A stretch of 14,749 nucleotides of DNA from CAYLLN01 sp036496265. GTDB lineage: Bacteria; Planctomycetota; Planctomycetia; Pirellulales; Pirellulaceae. A model generated the notes under the pieces. The model saw nothing but the letters and a program-made list of their open reading frames with translations, was not told where the DNA came from and made no database searches. Position numbers and translations under genes: made by a program. The DNA lies in NCBI GenBank assembly GCA_036496265.1, contig DASXLL010000200.1, positions 1 through 14,749 on the forward strand, written 5' to 3'. Positions 1 through 7,917 of this stretch are shown here, piece by piece; the first letter of the stretch is position 1, and each line of letters begins with the position of its first letter.

Positions 1-196
1 CTTTGGCAACTTGAGACATGCCTTTCGCACGGGCAATGTCGCCCAAGGCTCGGGCGATGCCTGCCGCGTCGTCGGGCGCTTCGACAAGCCAGGCATCCAA
101 ATAGGCCGCCATTTCTTCGGGCGTGCGTAGCTGCTCGGCGACATCGTAAGGAATGGTTTGGGTCTTAATTCGGTTTTTGCTCATTGATTTGGGCAT
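1..196 (-). CDS. Antitoxin of a toxin-antitoxin pair (HTH family), C-terminus cut by window edge
   Basis: Partial gene: 65 codons are visible, beginning MPKSMSKNRIKTQTIPYD, and the reading frame leaves the window on the left. The segment with TPEEMAAYLDAWL, then ALGDIARAKGMSQVAK, matches the N-terminal half of the 'probable addiction module antidote' family (TIGR02684 type). There a short N-terminal segment precedes an XRE-like helix-turn-helix. The role known for the family is to neutralise the partner toxin and to bind the operon operator. The start lies only 6 bp after the toxin stop codon, so the two genes should be co-transcribed. A second ATG four codons in (at 184) is an alternative start, since many relatives begin near MSK. 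The DNA-binding helix itself is outside the window, so the assignment rests on the N-terminal half and on the toxin neighbour. Confidence 0.85.
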   Translation of the reverse strand, partial: MPKSMSKNRIKTQTIPYDVAEQLRTPEEMAAYLDAWLVEAPDDAAGIARALGDIARAKGMSQVAK

Positions 197-202
197 AATT
201 GC

Positions 203-505
203 TTATTCCAGTTCGCCTAGACTTCTCGCCAGTTCGAGCGCAATCTCGATGTCCTCTTGCTGTGTCGATTTGTCGCCGCCTGCAAGCAAAACGATCAATA
301 CATCCTTCCTTTCCACGTAGTAAACGCGATAGCCAGGGCCGACATCGATTTTCAATTCAGAAACGCCCTCAGCCAAGTTCCGGTGCTTTCCCGGATTGCC
401 GTGAACCAGGCGGTCCACGCGAACCTGAATCCGCGCGCGAGCGCCCTTGTCCTTTAGCGAGTTGATCCACTCACGGTAGACTTCCGTTTCAAGAACGCGT
501 CTCAT
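203..505 (-). CDS. RelE/ParE-superfamily toxin (addiction module killer protein)
   Basis: A 100-residue protein starting MRRVLETEVYREWI. It shows the pattern of the TIGR02683-type HigB/RelE-like toxins: an N-terminal helix pair (EWINSLKDKGARARIQ), a basic stretch (RVDRLVHGNPGKHRNL), GVSELKIDVGPGYRVYYVER in the sheet, and LLAGGDKSTQQEDIEIAL near the C-terminus. Members of the superfamily usually inhibit translation by cutting mRNA on the ribosome; that is family knowledge, not shown here. I chose the ATG at 505 over the one at 529 for three reasons: family members begin just before this segment, an AGGA ribosome-binding site (515-518) sits 9 nt upstream, and the extra residues MYPIGYTS would be encoded by the operator palindrome. 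It is the first gene of the toxin-antitoxin operon, upstream of the antitoxin. Confidence 0.9.
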   Translation of the reverse strand: MRRVLETEVYREWINSLKDKGARARIQVRVDRLVHGNPGKHRNLAEGVSELKIDVGPGYRVYYVERKDVLIVLLAGGDKSTQQEDIEIALELARSLGELE

Positions 506-510
506 TGATG

Positions 511-528
511 TGTATCCTATAGGATACA
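511..528. promoter_or_regulatory. Perfect 18-bp palindrome, likely toxin-antitoxin operator
   Basis: TGTATCCTATAGGATACA is an uninterrupted 9+9 palindrome that ends 5 bp before the toxin ATG on the minus strand. It contains the toxin's AGGA ribosome-binding site (515-518) and a TATAGG element that could act as a -10 box. A possible -35 (TTGATC on the minus strand, 537-542) lies 15 bp before that. Autorepression by an antitoxin binding a palindrome at the promoter is the usual arrangement for this family. That this palindrome is the operator is inferred from position and symmetry. Confidence 0.7.
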
Positions 529-666
529 TTACATGCGATCAAGGTTTGGCGGAATTTTCAACACGCCGCGTAGCAATAAACCACTCCCGCTGCGCGTCTA
601 AGTATTGCCAATTTGTACACTATCCCGCCCCGCGTCCGCTCAGTTCCCAACCATAAGCAATTACCG

Positions 667-787
667 ATGCATAAACCGCATAACAATGCATCGCGTATGC
701 ATAACAACAACTCATTTAATGACAATGACTTAACTCAAATAAATGGCGCTAAAAACGGCCCTCAAAAAACAAATGCATAATGCATAA
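667..787. repeat. Cluster of ATGCATAA motifs
   Basis: Four exact copies of ATGCATAA occur on the plus strand at 667-674, 697-704, 773-780 and 780-787; the last two share one base. A partial GCATAACA lies at 678-685 and an ATGCAT at 686-691. The core ATGCAT is itself palindromic. The cluster lies in AT-rich, non-coding DNA between two divergently oriented operons. It could be a set of protein-binding sites or a degenerate simple repeat; nothing in the sequence decides between them. Confidence 0.5.
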
Positions 788-914
788 CCAGGGGGGGGTA
801 ACAATCACGCAGAAACTGGCAGATCATCACCTGCAACGCTCAGTCCCCTGTCCATTTCCTAACCCAGAAAACCGACATAACTGTAAAACTCTCGTGAATT
901 CGCCGATGGAACAG

Positions 915-1003
915 TTAACGGCGCGCGTTTGACCTTTCCAGCTGGCAACTACCGGCTATGATTGGAAGCTAGGAGCGTTAACCGTCAACGGATTTAACGG
1001 TTA
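915..1003. repeat. TTAACSG motif group with a 7-bp inverted repeat
   Basis: TTAACGG occurs at 915-921 and 994-1000, TTAACCG at 978-984, and TCAACGG at 985-991. Within this, TAACCGT (979-985) and ACGGTTA (997-1003) form a perfect 7-bp inverted repeat with an 11-nt spacer. The spacing would suit a dimeric regulator site, but no regulator is known and the motif is short enough to arise by chance. Confidence 0.3.
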
Positions 1004-1148
1004 TAGCGGCCAAATGGGCCACCGCGACGAATGGATGCTCTCCCGCCTTTCCGGCTGACGGCCCAATGAAGCGGCAGCCGCGCCGGTCTCTCATGCCGCT
1101 TTGGCGTTGCTTTCGGTAAGCACGTTTGGCGGGGTTTGAGAAGGCGCA

Positions 1149-1339
1149 AATGCCAGGGGCATTGGCCCTTAGGGCCGGATTGGTGAGTAGCCGGGCTCTC
1201 CGGTACGTTTTTTGTTACACATGGGCGGCGGCAGGGAATTCCTGCCGCGCAACGAGCGTCAAAACAAACTAGTAGCGTCAATACAGTGCCGCGATCCATT
1301 TTGGTCGCGGTAGCGGGTTGTCCGCAACGTGAGTTGCGG
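1149..1339 (+). promoter_or_regulatory. Hairpin-rich leader upstream of fusA
   Basis: Six hairpins follow one another. (1) AATGCC/GGCATT, 1149-1163. (2) GGCCC/GGGCC around TTA, 1164-1176. (3) GTA(g)CCGG/CCGGTAC followed by six T, 1187-1213. (4) GCGGCAGG/CCTGCCGC around GAATT, 1228-1248. (5) CCGCGA/TCGCGG, 1289-1310. (6) CCGCAAC/GTTGCGG around GTGA, a GNRA-type tetraloop, 1322-1339. The last one ends 18 nt before the fusA start. This density suggests a structured 5' untranslated RNA, with hairpin 3 as a possible attenuator, but I recognise no known riboswitch or leader family and the reading is inferred. Confidence 0.4.
1187..1213 (+). terminator. Terminator-like hairpin plus T-run in the fusA leader
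   Basis: A stem GTA-CCGG pairing with CCGGTAC, with one bulged G and a GCTCT loop, is followed after one base by TTTTTT (1208-1213). No plus-strand gene ends upstream of it within this window. It would therefore act either as an attenuator for the fusA transcript or as the end of an unrecognised short RNA. Confidence 0.4.
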
Positions 1340-1357
1340 TGATTTTCCAGGTGTTTC

Positions 1358-3505
<2,148 letters not shown>

Positions 3506-3549
3506 CCGAGGCTCCGACTCGTGCCGAATTTTCTGGGAGGGCTTACCCA

Positions 3550-3636
3550 TGGGAGGGCGAGGCTCCCGCCGAGCCTCCCTGTAGGGTACGCCCTCCGTGG
3601 CGTTCCGCCCCGTGGGGCAGGCTTCCAGCCTGCCAT
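3550..3636. repeat. Palindromic intergenic repeat (REP-like)
   Basis: This stretch between convergent genes contains two hairpins. GAGGCTC/GAGCCTC encloses CCGCC (3559-3577), and a perfect GGCAGGCT/AGCCTGCC encloses TCC (3616-3634). Between them lie AGGGTACGCCCT and other GC-rich segments. The sequence style (gcgaggctcccgcc, gcaggcttccagcctgcc) resembles dispersed intergenic elements common in planctomycete genomes; that is from memory and there is only one copy here. It sits between the ends of fusA and the NPYESP gene, so it may also terminate transcription from both sides. Confidence 0.55.
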
Positions 3637-3682
3637 TTGCAATTCGCAAGGCCGCGGCCCTCGGTCGCAGCTCCTTTGTTTG

Positions 3683-4012
3683 TCATTCCCGCCTGTTTGG
3701 TCCAATGTGGCCGCTTTTGTCGGGCCAATAGAGCCATAGCATGAAGAAGAATGTCAGTGCCGGCGGTGTGAGAAAAATTACCCAGCCTAGAGGCAGAAAC
3801 ACAGCTGGCACCCAGTTCCATTTAATGACCGACGTCACGAAGACACCGGTTGCTCCACAACTCACGAGGGCCGCGATACCTACAGCAAGCGGCGTGAGTA
3901 TTAGCAATGCCCCCAGACCAATCCCACGTTTGACGATCTGCCCCGTCGTCAGCGGCTCCGGCTCCCGCGGCGATTCGTACGGGTTTAACTCCGGTTTATC
4001 GGCATCGTTCAT
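3683..4012 (-). CDS. Small membrane protein with N-terminal NPYESP motif
   Basis: 109 residues. NPYESP at positions 10-15 is followed by a short charged stretch and two hydrophobic segments (about 31-50 and 68-95), then a charged C-terminus (DKSGHIGPNRRE). An NPYxSP motif right after the start is a frequent signature of small membrane proteins in planctomycetes; their function is unknown. The gene begins 12 bp after the sthA stop codon on the same strand, so it is probably co-transcribed with sthA and may be its minor operon partner. No enzymatic motif is visible. I judge it a real gene because of the motif, the membrane profile and the tight spacing, although no strong ribosome-binding site is seen. 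Confidence 0.75.
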   Translation of the reverse strand: MNDADKPELNPYESPREPEPLTTGQIVKRGIGLGALLILTPLAVGIAALVSCGATGVFVTSVIKWNWVPAVFLPLGWVIFLTPPALTFFFMLWLYWPDKSGHIGPNRRE

Positions 4013-4024
4013 TACCGCCCCACG

Positions 4025-5422
4025 TCAAAACAACCGGTTATACCCATTCAGCGCCGCCACCCGATATGCTTCCGCCATCGTCGGATAGTTGAACGTGGTG
4101 TTGATGAAATACATCAGCGTGTTGTTCGGCGCGGGCTGCGAAATGATCGCCTGGCCGATGTGAATGATCTCGCTGGCGTTGGCGCCAAAGCAGTGAACAC
4201 TGAGCACTTCCATCGTCTCGCGGTGGAAAAGGATTTTGAGCATGCCGACCGTTTGCCCAGTGATTTGAGCGCGTGCCAGGCTGCGAAATTGGGCATGGCC
4301 GACTTCGTAAGGAACTCCAGCCGCAGTTAACTCTCGCTCCGTGGGACCGATCGAGCTAATTTCCGGGCTGGTGTAAATGCCTGTGGGAATATCCTTGGCG
4401 ATGAGAGCTGCGCACTTGTCGCCCAGGATGTGCAAACCCGCGGCGCGTCCTTGCATATAAGCCGCGCTGGCCAGCGCGGGAAATCCGATCACGTCGCCGA
4501 CGGCGTAGATGTGCGATACGCTCGTGCGGTAGGCGTCATCGACATGAATCTGTCCGCGGCTATCGACCTCGATGCCGGTCTTGTCGAGGCCCAGATCGTC
4601 GGTGTTGCCCGTGCGGCCGTTGGCCCACAGCAGAACATCGGTCTTGAGTTTTTTGCCGCTCTTCAGCGAAAGGATCACGCCATCATCGACGCCTTCGATC
4701 TTTTCGTATTGCTCGTTGTGCCGAATCAGCGCCCCTTTTTCGCGCAGGTGATAACTGAGTGCGTCGCAGATTTCGTCGTCGAGAAATTCGAGCAGCTGGT
4801 CGCGTGTGTTGACCAGGTTGAGCTTGCAGCCGAGATTGCGAAACATCGATGCATATTCACAACCGACGACGCCGGCGCCATAGATCGAGATCGACCACGG
4901 CGTGAAGCCCAGACTCAAAATTGTGTCGCTATCGAAAATCCGCGGATGGCTGAAATCGACATCCGCCGGCCGATACGGCCGCGCCCCGACGGCGATGACG
5001 AAGTTCTCGGCGGTCAGTCGCTCATGCGCCCCCTTCGCCTCGCCGATTTCAACCGTATGCGGATCGGCAAACCGCGCCTGGCCCGTATACAGCGGAATGC
5101 GGTTCTTCTCATAAAAGCCCCGCCGCATATCCTCCTGTTGCCGAATGACCGACTCCGCCGATCTGCGAAGTTCCTGGAATTCGAACTCCGCCGACAGTCC
5201 CGCCTCCCGAAATAGCCGATTGTTATTGGCCTCAATCATCTTGAAGATCGCGAACCGCAATGCCTTGCTCGGAATCGTCCCATAATGCGTGCAACCGCCG
5301 CCAATCCGTTCATGCCGCTCCACCACCGCCACTTTCTTCCCATGCTTCCCCGCCTGCATCGCAGCCCCTTCGCCCCCCGGGCCGGTGCCGATCACAATCA
5401 CGTCGTACTGATAAGAACCCAT
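4025..5422 (-). CDS. sthA: Soluble pyridine nucleotide transhydrogenase (Si-specific)
   Basis: A 465-residue cytoplasmic flavoprotein that transfers hydride between NADPH and NAD+, helping to balance the two cofactor pools. The FAD-binding GTGPGG is at residues 12-17, the second nucleotide-binding GAGVVGCE is in the middle, YAVGDV is the FAD contact, and the C-terminal dimerisation domain ends NTTFNYPTMAEAYRVAALNG. The related disulfide reductases carry CxxxxC. Here it reads CTHYGT, with Cys44 kept and the second Cys replaced by Thr49, as in E. coli SthA (CTHWGT); this separates it from lipoamide dehydrogenase. I chose the ATG at 5422, not 5482, because AAGGA (5429-5433) lies 6 nt upstream and the resulting protein has the family's usual length. 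A small NPYESP protein gene follows 12 bp downstream. Confidence 0.95.
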   Translation of the reverse strand: MGSYQYDVIVIGTGPGGEGAAMQAGKHGKKVAVVERHERIGGGCTHYGTIPSKALRFAIFKMIEANNNRLFREAGLSAEFEFQELRRSAESVIRQQEDMRRGFYEKNRIPLYTGQARFADPHTVEIGEAKGAHERLTAENFVIAVGARPYRPADVDFSHPRIFDSDTILSLGFTPWSISIYGAGVVGCEYASMFRNLGCKLNLVNTRDQLLEFLDDEICDALSYHLREKGALIRHNEQYEKIEGVDDGVILSLKSGKKLKTDVLLWANGRTGNTDDLGLDKTGIEVDSRGQIHVDDAYRTSVSHIYAVGDVIGFPALASAAYMQGRAAGLHILGDKCAALIAKDIPTGIYTSPEISSIGPTERELTAAGVPYEVGHAQFRSLARAQITGQTVGMLKILFHRETMEVLSVHCFGANASEIIHIGQAIISQPAPNNTLMYFINTTFNYPTMAEAYRVAALNGYNRLF

Positions 5423-5498
5423 CGGTCGTCCTTGAGAATGCGAGCACAAAATCGAACGCGGACACGAGCAAGCCGCAGACACAAATCATATCGCCGCG

Positions 5499-5527
5499 CA
5501 GGAAACGACAGAATGGCCGGTTTCCTG
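5499..5527. promoter_or_regulatory. 8-bp inverted repeat upstream of sthA
   Basis: CAGGAAAC (5499-5506) and GTTTCCTG (5520-5527) form a perfect inverted repeat with a 13-nt spacer, about 80 bp upstream of the sthA start. It could be an operator for sthA or a hairpin. No regulator or promoter boxes can be assigned. Confidence 0.25.
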
Positions 5528-5533
5528 TCCTAA

Positions 5534-5561
5534 ATCCGTGTCATCCGTGTTCATCCGCGGC
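5534..5561 (+). repeat. ATCCGTG-type repeat, copy A
   Basis: 28 bp built of three near-identical units (ATCCGTGTC, ATCCGTGTTC, ATCCGCGGC). It lies between the divergent sthA and GxxExxY genes. It is identical, in inverted orientation, to copy B at 5977-6007 and, in the same orientation, to copy C at 6347-6377. Confidence 0.9.
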
Positions 5562-5594
5562 CATAATCTCTGGTAATAACCCAAGGAGCCAACA

Positions 5595-5987
5595 ATGAAG
5601 CATGAACAATTGACCGGAAAAATCATCGAAGTCTTCTTCGAAGTATATAACGAGCTCGGCCACGGCCTTTTGGAGTCGGTTTACGAAAATTCGATGCGGC
5701 TTGCGCTTATCGAGGCCGGTCTATTTGTGCCACCGAAGAAGGCGTTGGACGTCTGGTTTCGCGGCGTGATCGTTGGCACCTTCGAGCCAGACATCACGGT
5801 CGAGAACTTCGTGATCTTAGAATTGAAAGCTGGCCGGGCGATCGATCCGGCTCACGAGGCGCAGTTGCTGAATTATTTGCGAGCCACGGAAGTTGAGGTT
5901 GGGCTGCTGCTGAATTTCGGTCCGAAGCCGGAGTTTAAGCGGATGGTGTTTGATAATGAGCGGAAGAAGGGTAAGGGCCGCGGATGA
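5595..5987 (+). CDS. GxxExxY family protein (PD-(D/E)XK nuclease fold)
   Basis: 130 residues. The name-giving motif is GLLESVY (G24, E27, Y30). A nuclease-type core follows: Asp66 in EPDITVEN, then ILELKA with Glu76 and Lys78, then HEAQLLNYLRAT and VGLLLNFG. This fits the GxxExxY family (TIGR04256; Pfam PDDEXK_3), whose biological role is unknown. AAGGAG at 5583-5588, 6 nt before the ATG, fixes the start. The last codons and the TGA stop (5985-5987) come from the repeat copy B, so the C-terminal GKGRG is repeat-encoded. The gene is flanked by inverted copies of the same repeat (A upstream, B at the end) and is more A/T-rich than its neighbours, which suggests acquisition. No partner gene for nuclease action is evident. 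Confidence 0.9.
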   Translation: MKHEQLTGKIIEVFFEVYNELGHGLLESVYENSMRLALIEAGLFVPPKKALDVWFRGVIVGTFEPDITVENFVILELKAGRAIDPAHEAQLLNYLRATEVEVGLLLNFGPKPEFKRMVFDNERKKGKGRG

Positions 5988-6007
5988 ACACGGATGACAC
6001 GGATCAG
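5977..6007 (-). repeat. ATCCGTG-type repeat, copy B, spanning both gene ends
   Basis: Inverted relative to copies A and C. It matches A over 28 bp (5977-6004) and C over 31 bp (5977-6007). It supplies the TGA stop of the GxxExxY gene on the plus strand (5985-5987) and the TGA stop of the 111-residue gene on the minus strand (6004-6006). Confidence 0.9.
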
Positions 6008-6339
6008 GCAGGAACTTGAGCTGGCAAATGGACTTCCAGGTAGATTGGGCAACGTTTGGCGGCCTCTTCACGAATGGAAATGAGTTCATTGATGATTCTG
6101 TCGTCCGATAGTCCTTTAGCTCGCATTTCAGCGACGATCGGACTAGTTGTTCCGAGTATCCAGCCTCGTTGCTCTGCGATGTCTTGCCAACGAAATTGAA
6201 CTCCACATGCAAAACAGCCTACATCAAACCCGTAAAGAAACTTCTCGGCTTCCTCGGGCGAGACCGGATCGATGTACATTTCCGTTCGCTGGCGAAATGC
6301 ATCGAGGATTTCCGCGATCTTCTCGAGTCTAGCCTTCAT
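6004..6339 (-). CDS. Hypothetical protein, 111 residues
   Basis: I do not recognise the family with certainty. It is a soluble, probably mostly helical protein: an N-terminal helix (LEKIAEILDAFRQRTEMYI), a segment PVSPEEAEKFLYGFDVGCFACGVQF (about 25-49), then RGWILGTTSPIVAEMRAKGLSDDRIINELISIREEAAKR. The composition and sustained helix pattern support a real gene. No clear ribosome-binding site precedes the ATG. It converges on the GxxExxY gene, its stop lies in repeat copy B, and copy C lies 7 bp upstream of its start, so it is enclosed by inverted repeats just as its neighbour is. Cysteines at 42 and 45 are close enough to bind metal, but two alone are not evidence for it. Base composition is visibly more A/T-rich than the flanking housekeeping genes. 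Confidence 0.65.
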   Translation of the reverse strand: MKARLEKIAEILDAFRQRTEMYIDPVSPEEAEKFLYGFDVGCFACGVQFRWQDIAEQRGWILGTTSPIVAEMRAKGLSDDRIINELISIREEAAKRCPIYLEVHLPAQVPA

Positions 6340-6346
6340 CTATTTG

Positions 6347-6377
6347 CTGATCCGTGTCATCCGTGTTCATCCGCGGC
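6347..6377 (+). repeat. ATCCGTG-type repeat, copy C
   Basis: Same orientation as copy A and inverted relative to copy B, identical to B over 31 bp. It lies between the start of the 111-residue gene and the end of the DUF1501 gene, 16 bp beyond the latter's stop codon. With copy A it encloses the two-gene block 5562-6346 as direct repeats. Confidence 0.9.
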
Positions 6378-6393
6378 AAAAATTCTGCTTCCT

Positions 6394-7815
6394 TCACGCC
6401 AAGATATCCTTGACGACCGTTACATCATCCGTCGGCCCAATCAGCCGTTCGTCGAGGCCGTTGTGGAAGTAGGAGAGAGATTGGGGGTCGAGGCCGAGGA
6501 GATGGAGGAGGGTGGCGTGGAAGTTGCGAATGTGGACCGGATTTTCAGCCGCGCGAAGGCCGACCGGATCGGTGGCGCCGTAGGCGAGGCCGGGTTTGAC
6601 GCCGCCGCCGGCGAGCCAAACAGTATAGCCCCAGGGGTTGTGGTCGCGGCCTTTGCCTTGCTCGCTCATGGGCATGCGGCCAAACTCGCCGCCCCAAATC
6701 ACGAGCGTCTCATTCCATAAGCCGCGGCGCTTGAGATCGGTGAGCAGTCCCGCGACCGGCTTGTCCGTGGCACGGCAATACTTGCTGTGGTTGTCGAGGA
6801 CGTCGTTGTGGGCGTCCCAGCCGTTGGTGTCGCCGGAATAGACCTGCACGAAGCGAACGCCACGTTCGATCATCCGGCGCGCGAGCAAGCAGCGCTGGCC
6901 AAACTCTTTCGTCTCCTTTTGCCCCATGCCATAGAGATCGAGTGTCTCCTGCGACTCATCCGCCAAATCGACCAGATCGGGCGCGGCCGACTGCATGCGG
7001 AAGGCGAGCTCGTAGGCCTTGATGCGGGCGGAGAGCTCGTCGTCGTTATCGCGTGCCGCCAAATGCTTGCGATTCAACTCCAGCGTCAATTCCAGCGTCG
7101 CCCGCTGCTGAACGGAGCTAATTTGCGGCTGCGGCGCTAGGTGCAGGATCGGCTGCGCACCCGGCCGCATCGTGACGCCTTGATAGGTGGCGGGGAGATA
7201 GCCGCTGCCCCACGCCGGCGGGCCGCCTTTCAGTCCCCCACCAGGATCAGGCAGAACAACAAACGCCGGCAGATCCCGGTTTTCGCTCCCCAGGCCATAC
7301 GCGACCCAACTGCCAACACTCGGATGGCCCATCAGAATGCTGCCGGTGTTCATCTGATACACCGACTGCGGGTGATTCACGCTGTCGCCGTTGAGACTGC
7401 GGATGACGCACAGCTCGTCGGCGTGCTGAGCGATCTCCGGCAGAAAATCGCTGACCTCCAACCCCGATTCCCCGCGCGGCCGTAGCGGCTTGATCGGCGG
7501 CAACAGCGGATTTTCGGCCACTTTGCGGCGCGTCATGACCGCGCCAAAGCTGTCCGGCAACGGCTGGCCCGCCAATTTGATCAAATCCGGCTTCGGATCA
7601 AACAAATCCACATGACTCGGCCCTCCATGCATAAAGAGCCATATCACGCGCTTGACGCGGGGCGCAAAATGCGGCGGTTTGGGGCCGTCGGCCGACTGGG
7701 CGGGTGTCGCGGCGTGGGCCTTCCCATCACGCAACAGTGACGCGAGGGCCAACGCACCGAAGCCGCCGCCGGCTTGGGCGAGAAACGAACGGCGGGAAGG
7801 TAGCAATTGGGGCAT
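6394..7815 (-). CDS. DUF1501 domain protein, Tat-exported
   Basis: 473 residues. The N-terminus carries a twin-arginine signal (SRRSFL at about 7-12, then a hydrophobic stretch and AHA), which points to export in folded form. The body is a DUF1501 (PF07394) protein of the sulfatase/alkaline-phosphatase-like fold: RVIWLFMHGGPSHVDLFDPKP near the start, GDTNGWDAHND in the middle, and GGEFGRMPMSEQGKGRDHNP towards the C-terminus. The family is greatly expanded in planctomycetes, usually paired with a DUF1549/DUF1553 cytochrome-type gene; its substrate is unknown. No such partner is adjacent here. I chose the ATG at 7815 over 7869 because it puts the Tat motif near the N-terminus; no clear ribosome-binding site is seen. 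The gene diverges from the zinc-ribbon membrane protein gene. Confidence 0.92.
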   Translation of the reverse strand: MPQLLPSRRSFLAQAGGGFGALALASLLRDGKAHAATPAQSADGPKPPHFAPRVKRVIWLFMHGGPSHVDLFDPKPDLIKLAGQPLPDSFGAVMTRRKVAENPLLPPIKPLRPRGESGLEVSDFLPEIAQHADELCVIRSLNGDSVNHPQSVYQMNTGSILMGHPSVGSWVAYGLGSENRDLPAFVVLPDPGGGLKGGPPAWGSGYLPATYQGVTMRPGAQPILHLAPQPQISSVQQRATLELTLELNRKHLAARDNDDELSARIKAYELAFRMQSAAPDLVDLADESQETLDLYGMGQKETKEFGQRCLLARRMIERGVRFVQVYSGDTNGWDAHNDVLDNHSKYCRATDKPVAGLLTDLKRRGLWNETLVIWGGEFGRMPMSEQGKGRDHNPWGYTVWLAGGGVKPGLAYGATDPVGLRAAENPVHIRNFHATLLHLLGLDPQSLSYFHNGLDERLIGPTDDVTVVKDILA

Positions 7816-7917
7816 GGGTTGCCGCTTGGTGGGAGCCCTGATTGTAAGCGGCCGTTTACCACTTGTCATTCATCATTTGTTCGATTGCCGCCCGCGGCGG
7901 GTGCTAGAATCAGGTCT

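Larger units (their letters stand above)
530..1148. other. Gene-free stretch between the toxin operon and the fusA leader
   Basis: I see no convincing gene here in either direction; the minus-strand open frame that enters from the fusA start has no recognisable protein character. The left part (about 600-790) is visibly richer in A and T than the rest of the window. It contains the ATGCATAA cluster listed separately and a run of eight G (791-798). The right part carries several TTAACGG-like motifs (915-1003). A TTGACC at 929 and TATGAT at 957 look like promoter boxes but are 22 bp apart, too far for a standard promoter. Any fusA promoter probably lies in this stretch but I cannot place it. 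Confidence 0.6.

Noticed and set aside
791..798. Run of eight G as a phase-variable tract
   Set aside because: No gene or promoter is placed so that slippage would switch it; it may also be a sequencing uncertainty.
929..962. TTGACC ... TATGAT as a fusA promoter
   Set aside because: The spacing of 22 bp is too long for a standard -35/-10 pair.
4430..5215. Open frame opposite sthA
   Set aside because: The sense strand encodes a near full-length match to a known enzyme; the opposite frame is a shadow.
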